Source: Bacteroidota bacterium (lineage in GTDB: Bacteria; Bacteroidota; Bacteroidia; Bacteroidales; Prolixibacteraceae). From it: a DNA stretch of 60,863 bases. Both the position numbers and the translations under genes were made by a program. The notes below the pieces were generated by a model that searched no databases, was not told the DNA's origin, and was given only the letters and a program-made list of their open reading frames with translations. Shown piece by piece: positions 37,662 through 44,911 of the stretch; position 1 is the first letter of the stretch, and the number at the start of each line of letters is the position of its first letter. The DNA lies in assembly GCA_024278975.1 (NCBI GenBank), contig JAJRSD010000008.1:1-60863 (forward strand). The letters run 5' to 3'.

Positions 37662-38537
37662 ATGAAACCAAGAAAAGAACATTATCGCGGAAAACTGCCA
37701 CACTTCCAACAACCCGGGCAATGGTATTTTATAACCTGCATTCTCGAAGGAGCAATGCCAAAAGGAGCAATGCAGAAATATTCTATTAATTTAGAAATTG
37801 CAAAAAATAAACTGCACAGTCTGGGAGTTGGACTTTCCCCGGGAGTTGGAGTTTCTAACTCCAACAATCCTCAGGGAGCCGGTGTTTCCAACTCCAACAA
37901 TCCTCAGGGAGTTGGACTTTCCAACTCCAACAATCCTCAAGGAGTTGGAGTTTCCAAGTCCAACAATCCTCAGGGAGCCGGTGTTTCCAACTCCAACAAA
38001 ATCTTTGACTTGGGAAAGTCAAAGTCCCGGGAGTCGGAGTCCCGAAAACTGGCAGAAGCAAAAAAAGATTATCAAATTGCTCTACGGAAATATCGCTTGG
38101 CTTACGATAAAATTCTCAACAATTCAAAAACACCTAAAATTTCATTATTGAAAGAAAACAACAAAGCTATAATAGAAGAGGTATTAAATTTCTGGGAAGG
38201 GAAGCGATTAAAGACTCACGCTTACTGTATTATGAGCAACCATTTTCATTGGGTGGTTTCGGTATTCGAGAAAGGTGAAAATGGCAAGCCGGTATATTTG
38301 CAAGATATTCTTCATTCGATAAAACTGTTCTCATCGCGACGGATAAATGAGAATGAAAACCAAAGCGGACAACTATGGGAACACGAAAGTTTTGATACTA
38401 CAATCAGAAATGAAAAACACTTTATTAGAGTAGTGGATTACACGATTAACAATCCTGTTTCAGCCGGATTGGTAAAAGATTGGAAAGAGTGGCCCGCCAC
38501 TTTTGTTGAGAAGGAATTAGGACACGGACTTTCCTAA
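37662..38537 (+). CDS. REP-associated tyrosine transposase (RAYT) with REP array inside its reading frame
   Basis: 291 residues. The N-terminus HYRGKLPHFQQPGQWYFITC and the HuH motif MSNHFHWVV (His194, His196) mark an IS200/RAYT Y1 transposase; Tyr260 in VVDYTINNPVSAGLV is the likely nucleophile. RAYTs are single-domain endonucleases thought to cut and spread REP palindromes. Residues 54-128, between the first strand and the HuH core, are coded by REP-like palindromes: five 11-residue units of the form PQGVGVSNSNN, then DLGKSKSRESESR. Another palindrome supplies the last codons and stop. Most RAYTs are much shorter (around 150-200 residues by recollection). No stop interrupts the repeat, so the gene looks intact. 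Confidence 0.87.
   Translation: MKPRKEHYRGKLPHFQQPGQWYFITCILEGAMPKGAMQKYSINLEIAKNKLHSLGVGLSPGVGVSNSNNPQGAGVSNSNNPQGVGLSNSNNPQGVGVSKSNNPQGAGVSNSNKIFDLGKSKSRESESRKLAEAKKDYQIALRKYRLAYDKILNNSKTPKISLLKENNKAIIEEVLNFWEGKRLKTHAYCIMSNHFHWVVSVFEKGENGKPVYLQDILHSIKLFSSRRINENENQSGQLWEHESFDTTIRNEKHFIRVVDYTINNPVSAGLVKDWKEWPATFVEKELGHGLS
37823..38043. repeat. REP-like palindrome array C inside the RAYT gene (33-bp period)
   Basis: Units start at 37841, 37874, 37907, 37940 and 37973, exactly 33 bp apart, each containing GGASTTTCCAASTCC-type dyads plus AACAATCCTCA. The outer ends have GTTGGACTTTCC (37827) and GACTTGGGAAAGTC (38008-38021) with the CCCGGGAG spacer of the other arrays. The period keeps the RAYT frame open. 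Confidence 0.88.
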
Positions 38538-38681
38538 GTCCGTGAAAATAGTAAGTCGGAATTTCCTTGGGAGTTGGAGTTTCCAACTCAGACATTTTCT
38601 TTGAGTTGGGAAACTCAAAGTCCCGGGAGTTGGACTTTCCAACTCCGACAAAACCTTCGACTTAGGAAAGTCGAAGTCCCC
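38525..38681. repeat. REP-like palindrome array D
   Basis: CGGACTTTCCTAAGTCCG (38525-38542) contains the RAYT stop TAA (38535-38537). Then GGAGTTTCCAACTC (38576-38589), GAGTTGGGAAACTC (38603-38616) and CGACTTAGGAAAGTCG (38658-38673) follow with GTCCCGGGAG spacers. The array ends 116 bp before higB. Confidence 0.85.
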
Positions 38682-38752
38682 GCTGTTAATCTTATTTCTG
38701 CAAAACCCTCTTTAACAAAAATAGATTTTTTTACTGATGAGCTGTAAAAAAA

Positions 38753-38769
38753 CTTACCAATTTGGTAAG
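38753..38769. promoter_or_regulatory. Likely HigA operator
   Basis: CTTACCAATTTGGTAAG is a perfect 8-bp inverted repeat around one T. Its right arm contains TTTG (38761-38764), which serves as -33 box 20 bp before the -7 box at 38785. HigA-type antitoxins bind such palindromes to repress their own operon. Confidence 0.65.
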
Positions 38770-38784
38770 TCTGTGTTGTTTTTG

Positions 38785-38792
38785 TACTTTTG
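38785..38792 (+). promoter_or_regulatory. -7 box of the higBA promoter
   Basis: TACTTTTG is an exact TAnnTTTG match, 20 bp after TTTG at 38761-38764, and ends only 4 bp before the higB ATG. The transcript should be nearly leaderless. Confidence 0.6.
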
Positions 38793-38796
38793 TCAA

Positions 38797-39096
38797 ATGA
38801 GAATAATTGCATTTCGGACACTACGAGAATTTTGGAAAAATCCAAAATATGGAGATTCTGAGGTGTCGTTACGCTCTTGGTATCACGATGTTAAAAATGC
38901 GGATTGGAAACATTCAAATGAATTAAAATTACAATATAAAAATGCGAGTATTGTTGGCGAAGGAAGAGTTGTTTTTAATATAAAGGGGAATTTGTACAGG
39001 CTGGTTGTATTGATAGATTACGAGTTTCAGGTTGTGTTTATTCGCTTTATTGGGACACATAAACAGTATGATAAAATTGATGTAAAAAGAGTTTAA
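38797..39096 (+). CDS. higB: HigB-type toxin (mRNA interferase)
   Basis: 99 residues from the ATG at 38797 (MRIIAFRTLREFWKNP). Family stretches are SLRSWYHDVKNADWKHSNELKLQYKNASIVGEGRVVFNI and FIGTHKQYDKIDVKRV, the pattern of the HigB toxin family (RelE fold). It should cut mRNA on the ribosome. The toxin gene comes first and the antitoxin starts 2 bp after its stop, the usual higBA order. A longer frame from 38737 would run through the operator and is rejected. Confidence 0.92.
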   Translation: MRIIAFRTLREFWKNPKYGDSEVSLRSWYHDVKNADWKHSNELKLQYKNASIVGEGRVVFNIKGNLYRLVVLIDYEFQVVFIRFIGTHKQYDKIDVKRV

Positions 39097-39098
39097 TT

Positions 39099-39449
39099 AT
39101 GTATATAAAACCAATAAAAACTGAGAGAGATTACACTGAATCAATAAAAAGGATTGAGGAATTGTGGGGGGCAGAGAAAGATACTCCGGAAGGTGATGAG
39201 TTTGATTTACTTATAACTTTGGTTGAGTTTTATGAAATAAAGCATTTCCCGATTGCACCACCAGATCCGATTGATGCCATTAAATTCAGGATGGAACAAA
39301 TGGGGATGACAAAAACTGATCTGGCAAAATATTTGGGGAGTCAAAGTCGTGTTAGTGAAGTGCTTGGCGGAAGACGAAAACTGACACTTAAAATGATAAA
39401 ATCTTTATACAAAGGGCTGAAAATTCCTGCAGAAATATTATTAGCATGA
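39099..39449 (+). CDS. higA: HigA-type antitoxin with XRE helix-turn-helix
   Basis: 116 residues. The N-terminal half (MYIKPIKTERDYTESIKRIEELW, TPEGDEFDLLITLVEFYE) is typical of HigA antitoxins paired with HigB. The helix-turn-helix is FRMEQMGMTKTDLAKYLGSQSRVSEVLGGRRKLTLKMI near residues 66-103. It should neutralise HigB and repress the operon through the palindrome at 38753-38769. Confidence 0.92.
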   Translation: MYIKPIKTERDYTESIKRIEELWGAEKDTPEGDEFDLLITLVEFYEIKHFPIAPPDPIDAIKFRMEQMGMTKTDLAKYLGSQSRVSEVLGGRRKLTLKMIKSLYKGLKIPAEILLA

Positions 39450-39492
39450 ATTCGATAAACCCAAAATGACAAACAGCAATTAAACAAAACTC

Positions 39493-41628
39493 TTATTTCT
39501 GAATAACTCCCTTTAACGAAAGCTGAATTCTTTTACGCGGAATATCAACTTCTTTTACTCGCACTTTTATATGCTGGTGCAGTTTTACAATTTCGTTGGG
39601 GTCGGAAATAAAACGGTCTGCCATCTCGGAAATATGTATTAACCCCGACTCTTTAATTCCCACATCGACAAAAGCCCCGAATTTGGTAATGTTATTTACA
39701 ATCCCCGGAAGTTCCATGCCAACCTGTAAATGTTCGATTGTTGTTATGCCCGGCGCAAATTCAAAAACTTTAATTGGTTTTCGCGGGTCGCGACCGGGTT
39801 TTAAAAGCTCGTTGTTTATATCTGTTAAAGTTGGCAGTCCAATTTCGGCTGTAACATATTTATTGAAATCAATTTTCGAAACCAACTCTTCGTTGCTAAT
39901 TAAATCTGTTATCTGGCAATTTAAATCTTTTGCAATTTGCCGAACTGTTTTATACGATTCGGGGTGAACACCGGAATTGTCCAGCGGATTTTCGGCATCG
40001 GATATTCGTAAAAAACCTGCTGCCTGTTCAAATGCTTTTGTTCCCATTCGCGGTGCTTTTTTCAACTCCTCGCGCGATTTGAAAGCACCGTTCTCTTTCC
40101 TGTAAATTGTTATATTTTCTGCCAATTGCGGTCCCAGTCCCGAAATGTAAGTTAGCAGATGTTTGCTGGCAGTATTCAGGTTTACACCCACCGAATTTAC
40201 GCTCGATTCAACAACAGTATCCAAACTGGTTTTAAGTTTTTTCTGATCAACATCGTGTTGATATTGTCCGACTCCGATACTTTTTGGGTCAATTTTAACG
40301 AGTTCGGCAAGCGGATCCATTAATCGTCGCCCGATTGAAACTGCACCACGAACTGTAACATCGTATTGAGGAAATTCCTGACGGGCAACACTCGATGCCG
40401 AATAAACCGAAGCACCATCTTCGCTAACAATATAAACACGTACTTCGCGATTATAATGAAGCTTTTTGATAAAGAATTCGGTCTCTCTGCCGGCAGTTCC
40501 GTTGCCAATTGCAATGGCTTCAATTTTATACATTTCAACCATCGACGATATTTTTTTTGCTGCCATTTTTCGCTCTTCCTGTGGTTTGTGTGGATAAATA
40601 TTTTCGTTATGAAGCAGGTTTCCCTGTTTGTCTAAACACACAACTTTACAACCGCTGCGATAGCCCGGATCGATTGCCAGCGTTCGCTTTTGGCCAAGTG
40701 GCGGCGCAAGCAGAAGTTGGCGCAGGTTTTCAGCAAAAACTCTAATCGATTCATCGTCGGCTTTCTCTTTCGAAAGGTTGGCAAACTCAGTTTCTATTGA
40801 AGGTTGAATTAATCGTTTCAAACTATCTTTTACAGCAAGCAAAACCTGTTCTGAACTTTTGTTGTTACCACGTACAAAAAAACGGTTTAGGTTTGCTAAA
40901 GTTCGCTCACTGTCGGTAGTAATCGAAACCCGTAAAAACCCTTCGTTTTCGCCCCGGCGCATTGCAAGCAGGCGGTGCGACGGGCATTTTTTAAGTGATT
41001 CGTTCCAATCGAAATAATCGTTATATTTTATGGCAGATTCCTCTTTCCCTTTAATTATTTTCGAAGAAATTATTGCCCCCATTTCAAAGCCGCGACGTAC
41101 AATATTTCTGGCTTTTGGATTCTCGCTAATCCATTCGGCAATAATATCGCGAGCTCCGGCAAGTGCTTCGTTTATGCTTTTTACATCATCATTTAAAAAC
41201 GAATTAGCACGAAATTTCGGATCGCGTTCCACCTGTTTCATAATAATTTTTGCAAGTCCCTCCAGCCCTTTTTCGCGTGCAATTGTTGCTTTTGTACGGC
41301 GTTTTGGTTTGTAAGGCAGATAGATATCTTCCAGTTCAACTGCATCGAAACAGTTTTCAATTTGCAGCTTTAATTCAGAAGTTAACTTTTCCTGTTCGTC
41401 GATGGTTTTTAAAACTGTCTCTTTGCGTTTTTCGAGTTCGGTAAATTTTTCGTTTAGCTCTTTAATTTGCTGAATTTGAACTTCGTCTAAACTCCCCGTT
41501 TGCTCTTTTCGGTAGCGCGAAATAAATGGAACAGTTGCACCTTCGTTAAATAGTTTTATTGTGTTTACAACTTGAGTTTCCCTGATGTTCAGGTTTTGCG
41601 ATATGATGGAGAGAATGGTTCTGTTCAT
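39493..41628 (-). CDS. tex: Tex family S1 RNA-binding transcription accessory protein
   Basis: 711 residues from the ATG at 41628 (MNRTILSIISQNLNIRETQV); the TTG at 41649 is less likely. Tex-N region with PFISRYRKEQTGSLDEVQIQQI, the RNase H/YqgF-like domain (RTLAIDPGYRSGCKVVCLD), helix-hairpin-helix (NTASKHLLTYISGLGPQLAENI) and a C-terminal S1 domain (PGIVNNITKFGAFVDVGIKESGLIHISEM). A nucleic acid-binding protein widely conserved in bacteria. Monocistronic in this window. Confidence 0.94.
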   Translation of the reverse strand: MNRTILSIISQNLNIRETQVVNTIKLFNEGATVPFISRYRKEQTGSLDEVQIQQIKELNEKFTELEKRKETVLKTIDEQEKLTSELKLQIENCFDAVELEDIYLPYKPKRRTKATIAREKGLEGLAKIIMKQVERDPKFRANSFLNDDVKSINEALAGARDIIAEWISENPKARNIVRRGFEMGAIISSKIIKGKEESAIKYNDYFDWNESLKKCPSHRLLAMRRGENEGFLRVSITTDSERTLANLNRFFVRGNNKSSEQVLLAVKDSLKRLIQPSIETEFANLSKEKADDESIRVFAENLRQLLLAPPLGQKRTLAIDPGYRSGCKVVCLDKQGNLLHNENIYPHKPQEERKMAAKKISSMVEMYKIEAIAIGNGTAGRETEFFIKKLHYNREVRVYIVSEDGASVYSASSVARQEFPQYDVTVRGAVSIGRRLMDPLAELVKIDPKSIGVGQYQHDVDQKKLKTSLDTVVESSVNSVGVNLNTASKHLLTYISGLGPQLAENITIYRKENGAFKSREELKKAPRMGTKAFEQAAGFLRISDAENPLDNSGVHPESYKTVRQIAKDLNCQITDLISNEELVSKIDFNKYVTAEIGLPTLTDINNELLKPGRDPRKPIKVFEFAPGITTIEHLQVGMELPGIVNNITKFGAFVDVGIKESGLIHISEMADRFISDPNEIVKLHQHIKVRVKEVDIPRKRIQLSLKGVIQK

Positions 41629-41689
41629 AGTAAAATTGTTGTGTGGCAAAGGTAAAACAATTGGTATAAAAAAACCAACGAGAGTTTTA

Positions 41690-41835
41690 CAATCCCGTAG
41701 GATTTTGGTTGCAGGGAGCGCGCGTGAGGGATTGAAACGGTTACCCCACAGAACGCACCGCTTTTGGGCGGTGCGGGCGAGGAGTATGAGTGGAAAGCCC
41801 GACCCCGCTTTTTCGGCGGGGGCACGCCCAAATAA
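41690..41835. repeat. GC-rich two-hairpin intergenic element
   Basis: The stretch has GAGGGATTGAAACGG, a hairpin GCACCGC/GCGGTGC (41755-41761, 41768-41774), then GAGTGGAAAGCCCGACC and a hairpin CCCCGC/GCGGGG (41803-41808, 41816-41821). From memory, elements with GGGATTGAAACGG and GTGGAAAGCCCGACC around variable hairpins occur in many copies in Bacteroidota genomes, mostly between genes. Only one copy is in this window. Function unknown. Confidence 0.55.
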
Positions 41836-41928
41836 TAGTTTTAATGATATTGTTTTTATGTAAAAAATTGTGATCTTTAAATCTTACAATATTTTCCATT
41901 TAAACTTTTCGCATTCAACTTTAAACTG

Positions 41929-41936
41929 TATTTTTG
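41929..41936 (+). promoter_or_regulatory. Candidate -7 box of ffh
   Basis: TATTTTTG matches TAnnTTTG and lies 28 bp before the ATG of ffh; a TTTTC about 20 bp upstream could be the -33 box. Confidence 0.4.
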
Positions 41937-41964
41937 CACCTCATTTTGAAAAGAGATAAAACGC

Positions 41965-43302
41965 ATGTTTGAGAATTTAAGTGAAAGACTGGATAAGTCG
42001 TTTAAATTGCTGAAAGGGCAGGGAAGAATAACCGAAATAAATGTTGCCGAAACGTTGAAAGATATCCGTCGGGCTTTGTTAGACGCCGATGTTAACTTTA
42101 AAATTGCCAAAAAATTTACCGACGATGTAAAAGTTAAGGCAATGGGACAGAATGTTTTAACGGCTGTTAAACCGTCACAGTTGATGGTTAAAATTGTGAA
42201 AGATGAGCTTGCCATGTTAATGGGCGGCACTTTTACCGACATCGAACTGAAAAGTAAACCTTCGGTGATTTTGATGTCTGGTTTGCAGGGGTCGGGTAAA
42301 ACCACTTTCTCGGGCAAACTGGCGAACATGTTAAAAACTAAAAAAGGTCGCAGCCCGCTGATGGTTGCCTGCGATGTTTATCGTCCGGCTGCCATTGAGC
42401 AGTTAAAAGTTTTGGGCGAGCAAATTGGCGTTCCTGTTTATTCTGAAGAGGGAAACATGGATCCGGTTAAAATTGCCAAAGCTGCAATTAAGGAGGCCAA
42501 AACAAAAGGTTACGATGTTGTAATTGTGGATACTGCAGGCCGGCTGGCAGTTGACGAGCAGATGATGAATGAGATTTCGGCAGTTAAAAAAGCTGTTGAG
42601 CCCGATGAAATTTTATTCGTAGTTGATTCAATGACCGGACAAGATGCGGTGAATACTGCCAAAGAGTTCAACGAACGCTTGAATTTTGACGGTGTTGTTC
42701 TTACAAAACTTGATGGTGATACTCGCGGTGGAGCAGCTCTCTCGATTCGTACGGTTGTTGATAAACCAATTAAATTTGTTGGTACGGGATAAAAAATGGA
42801 GGCGCTGGATGTTTTTCACCCCGATAGAATGGCCGACCGTATTTTGGGAATGGGCGATATTGTTACGCTGGTTGAAAAGGCACAGGAACAATTTGATGAG
42901 GTAGAGGCACGGAAACTTCAGAAAAAACTTGCAAAAAATACATTCAACTTTAACGATTTCCTGAAACAGATTAACCAGATTAAAAAAATGGGAAATCTGA
43001 AAGATGTTGTTGGAATGATTCCCGGAATGGGAAAGGCGATGAAAGATACTGAAATTGATGATGATGCGTTTAAATATATTGAAGCTATAATTTCTTCGAT
43101 GACACCGGCAGAACGTGAAAATCCTGCACTTATTAATGGCAGTCGCCGTAAAAGAATTGCATCCGGTTCGGGTACAAATATTCAGGAAGTTAACCGTTTG
43201 CTGAAACAATTTGGAGAGACTCGTAAAATGATGAAAATGGTTTCGCAGGGTAAAAACGTTCAGCGGATGATGAGCGGAATGCAGCAGGGGAGGAAGTTTT
43301 GA
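41965..43302 (+). CDS. ffh: Signal recognition particle protein Ffh, interrupted by an in-frame TAA
   Basis: Reading through the TAA at 42790-42792 gives a normal 445-residue Ffh: N domain (MFENLSERLDKSFKLLKGQGR), G domain with Walker A SGLQGSGKTTFSGKL, DTAGRLAVDEQMM and LTKLDGDTRGGAALS, and a Met-rich M domain ending in MMKMVSQGKNVQRMMSGMQQG. The stop falls in the conserved GTGEKMEAL motif, exactly at the Glu: GAA would become TAA by one change. No frame shift is involved. Ffh is essential for targeting nascent membrane proteins, so a sequence error is the simplest explanation; otherwise the gene makes two fragments. Confidence 0.9.
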
Positions 43303-43365
43303 GTTTAAAGTTTCGAGTTTAAGGTTTAAAGTTCCGAGTGTTAAAATCTAACTTATTCAAATATT

Positions 43366-44241
43366 ATGAAACTTATTGACGGAAAAAAAATAGCCACAGA
43401 AATTAAGCAGGAAATTGCTATTGAGGTAAATAAAATTATTGAGAATGGAGGAAGACAACCTCACTTGGCTGCAATTTTAGTTGGTCACGATGGTGGCAGC
43501 GAAACCTATGTAGCTTTTAAAATTAAAGATTGTGGCGAAGTTGGTTTTAAATCGTCGTTGATTCGGTTCGAAGATCATGTTACCGAGGAGGAGTTGCTGG
43601 CAAAAGTACACGAACTGAATAACGATGACGGTTTGGACGGATTTATTGTGCAGTTGCCGTTGCCAAAACATATCTCGGAGCAAAAAATTATAGAAGCAAT
43701 TAATCCTAAAAAAGACGTTGACGGGTTTCATCCCGAGAATGTTGGGCGCATGGTAATCGGTTTGCCGGCTTTTGTTTCTGCAACTCCATTTGGAATTGTT
43801 GAATTGCTGAAACGCTACAACATTGAAACCAGCGGAAAAAATTGTGTGGTACTCGGACGGAGCAATATTGTTGGTCGTCCGATGAGTATTTTAATGTCGC
43901 AGAAAGCTATTAATGCCACAGTAACAGTTGCACACAGTCGCACTAAAAACCTTAAGGAAGTTTGTAAAAATGCCGATATTCTGATTGTTGCAATGGGATT
44001 TCCGGAATTTATAAAAGGCGATATGGTAAAAGAGGGAGCAGTTGTAATCGACGTTGGTACAACTCGCGTAAAATCGGATAAAACAAAATCGGGCTGGAAA
44101 CTGAAAGGCGATGTTTTGTTTGATGAAGTTGCAGAAAAATGTTCGTATATAACTCCTGTTCCGGGAGGTGTTGGTCCGATGACACGCGTTTCGTTGTTGC
44201 TGAATACTTTGTTATCGGCTAAAAAAGAGATTTACAAATAA
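43366..44241 (+). CDS. folD: Methylenetetrahydrofolate dehydrogenase/cyclohydrolase
   Basis: 291 residues. FolD signatures: [16 protein letters not shown] with the catalytic Lys, [45 protein letters not shown] (NADP site) and [16 protein letters not shown]. It interconverts 5,10-methylene- and 10-formyl-tetrahydrofolate in the cytoplasm. It lies 63 bp after ffh and may be co-transcribed. A palindromic element follows at 44292-44371. Confidence 0.95.
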   Translation: MKLIDGKKIATEIKQEIAIEVNKIIENGGRQPHLAAILVGHDGGSETYVAFKIKDCGEVGFKSSLIRFEDHVTEEELLAKVHELNNDDGLDGFIVQLPLPKHISEQKIIEAINPKKDVDGFHPENVGRMVIGLPAFVSATPFGIVELLKRYNIETSGKNCVVLGRSNIVGRPMSILMSQKAINATVTVAHSRTKNLKEVCKNADILIVAMGFPEFIKGDMVKEGAVVIDVGTTRVKSDKTKSGWKLKGDVLFDEVAEKCSYITPVPGGVGPMTRVSLLLNTLLSAKKEIYK

Positions 44242-44291
44242 AAAATATTTCAACTTTATAAAATTAAGAAGCTTAATCAAAAGTAGTTTTT

Positions 44292-44371
44292 CGTCATTCT
44301 GAACTCGTTTCAGAATCTTGGGTATTTCTAATTATTGAAAAACAGACCCTGAAATAAATTCAGGGTGACGT
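44292..44371. repeat. Two-hairpin palindromic element, copy 2
   Basis: Same plan as the copy at 8264-8336: outer CGTCA and TGACG, left hairpin ATTCTGAA/TTCAGAAT with a CTCGT loop (44296-44316), right hairpin ACCCTGAA/TTCAGGGT with an ATAAA loop (44346-44366). Stem sequences differ from copy 1 in both arms at once, while the loops are the same. It lies downstream of folD. Confidence 0.75.
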
Positions 44372-44478
44372 AAATAATTGAATTCAATACTTTTGATACA
44401 ACTTCTTTTTGTGCATATTAGAATGATTTTAAATAGAGCTAAAATGAATCTATTTTTATATCAATCGAATTATTTTTC

Positions 44479-44486
44479 TATTTTTG
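44479..44486 (+). promoter_or_regulatory. Candidate -7 box of the PUR protein gene
   Basis: TATTTTTG matches TAnnTTTG, 38 bp before the ATG. The -33 region is unclear. Confidence 0.35.
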
Positions 44487-44524
44487 AAATACTAATCTAA
44501 TTACAAACAGGAAAATAATAGAGG

Positions 44525-44911
44525 ATGAAAAGTGTTGATAATAAGGGAGAGGCGAAAGGATTTGACAGCAAATTCAATCAGGAAATTCATTCAGAAATAG
44601 TACGCGCAGGAAAGAGGACCTATTTTTTCGATGTTAAAAGTACGCGTAACAACGAGTATTATTTAACCATTACTGAAAGCAAAAAACGGTTCGGAGATAA
44701 TGGGAAATTTCATTTTGAAAAGCATAAGTTGTTTTTGTATAAAGAAGATTTCGATAAGTTTGCTGATAGTTTGCAGGAAGTTGTGAATTTTATCAGGGAG
44801 AAGCAACCGGAACAAAATACTACTCAGGAAGTGGATAAACCGGAAGAAAAAACTGAGGTTGTTGCAGACCCGGTAAAAGATTTTTCTGATGTTGAGTTTG
44901 AGGATATTTAA
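44525..44911 (+). CDS. PUR-type single-stranded nucleic acid-binding protein (DUF3276)
   Basis: 128 residues. The PUR-alpha-like fold covers residues 18-92: IHSEIVRAGKRTYFFDVKSTRNNEYYLTITESKKRF and KHKLFLYKEDFDKFADSLQEVVNFI. A disordered acidic tail rich in Glu/Gln/Pro follows. Members in Bacteroidota and spirochaetes bind single-stranded DNA or RNA. Its stop overlaps the convergent ABC-F stop at TTAA (44908-44911). Confidence 0.88.
   Translation: MKSVDNKGEAKGFDSKFNQEIHSEIVRAGKRTYFFDVKSTRNNEYYLTITESKKRFGDNGKFHFEKHKLFLYKEDFDKFADSLQEVVNFIREKQPEQNTTQEVDKPEEKTEVVADPVKDFSDVEFEDI

Larger units (their letters stand above)
41629..41964. other. Intergenic region between tex and ffh
   Basis: 336 bp between divergent genes. 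It holds a GC-rich structured element (41690-41835) and the likely ffh -7 box at 41929. GC is clearly higher in the element than around it. No gene seen. Confidence 0.6.

Noticed and set aside
37841-38005. Array C as a CRISPR
   Set aside because: The 33-bp units are directly tandem without unique spacers, are in frame in a transposase gene, and no cas gene is present.
38737-38796. Longer start for higB at 38737
   Set aside because: It would place coding sequence over the palindrome and the -7 box, and adds residues not found in HigB toxins.
43303-43345. GTTTAAAG/GAGTTTAA short repeats between ffh and folD
   Set aside because: A short, degenerate simple-sequence spacer of the type seen after other genes here; no structure or motif beyond that.
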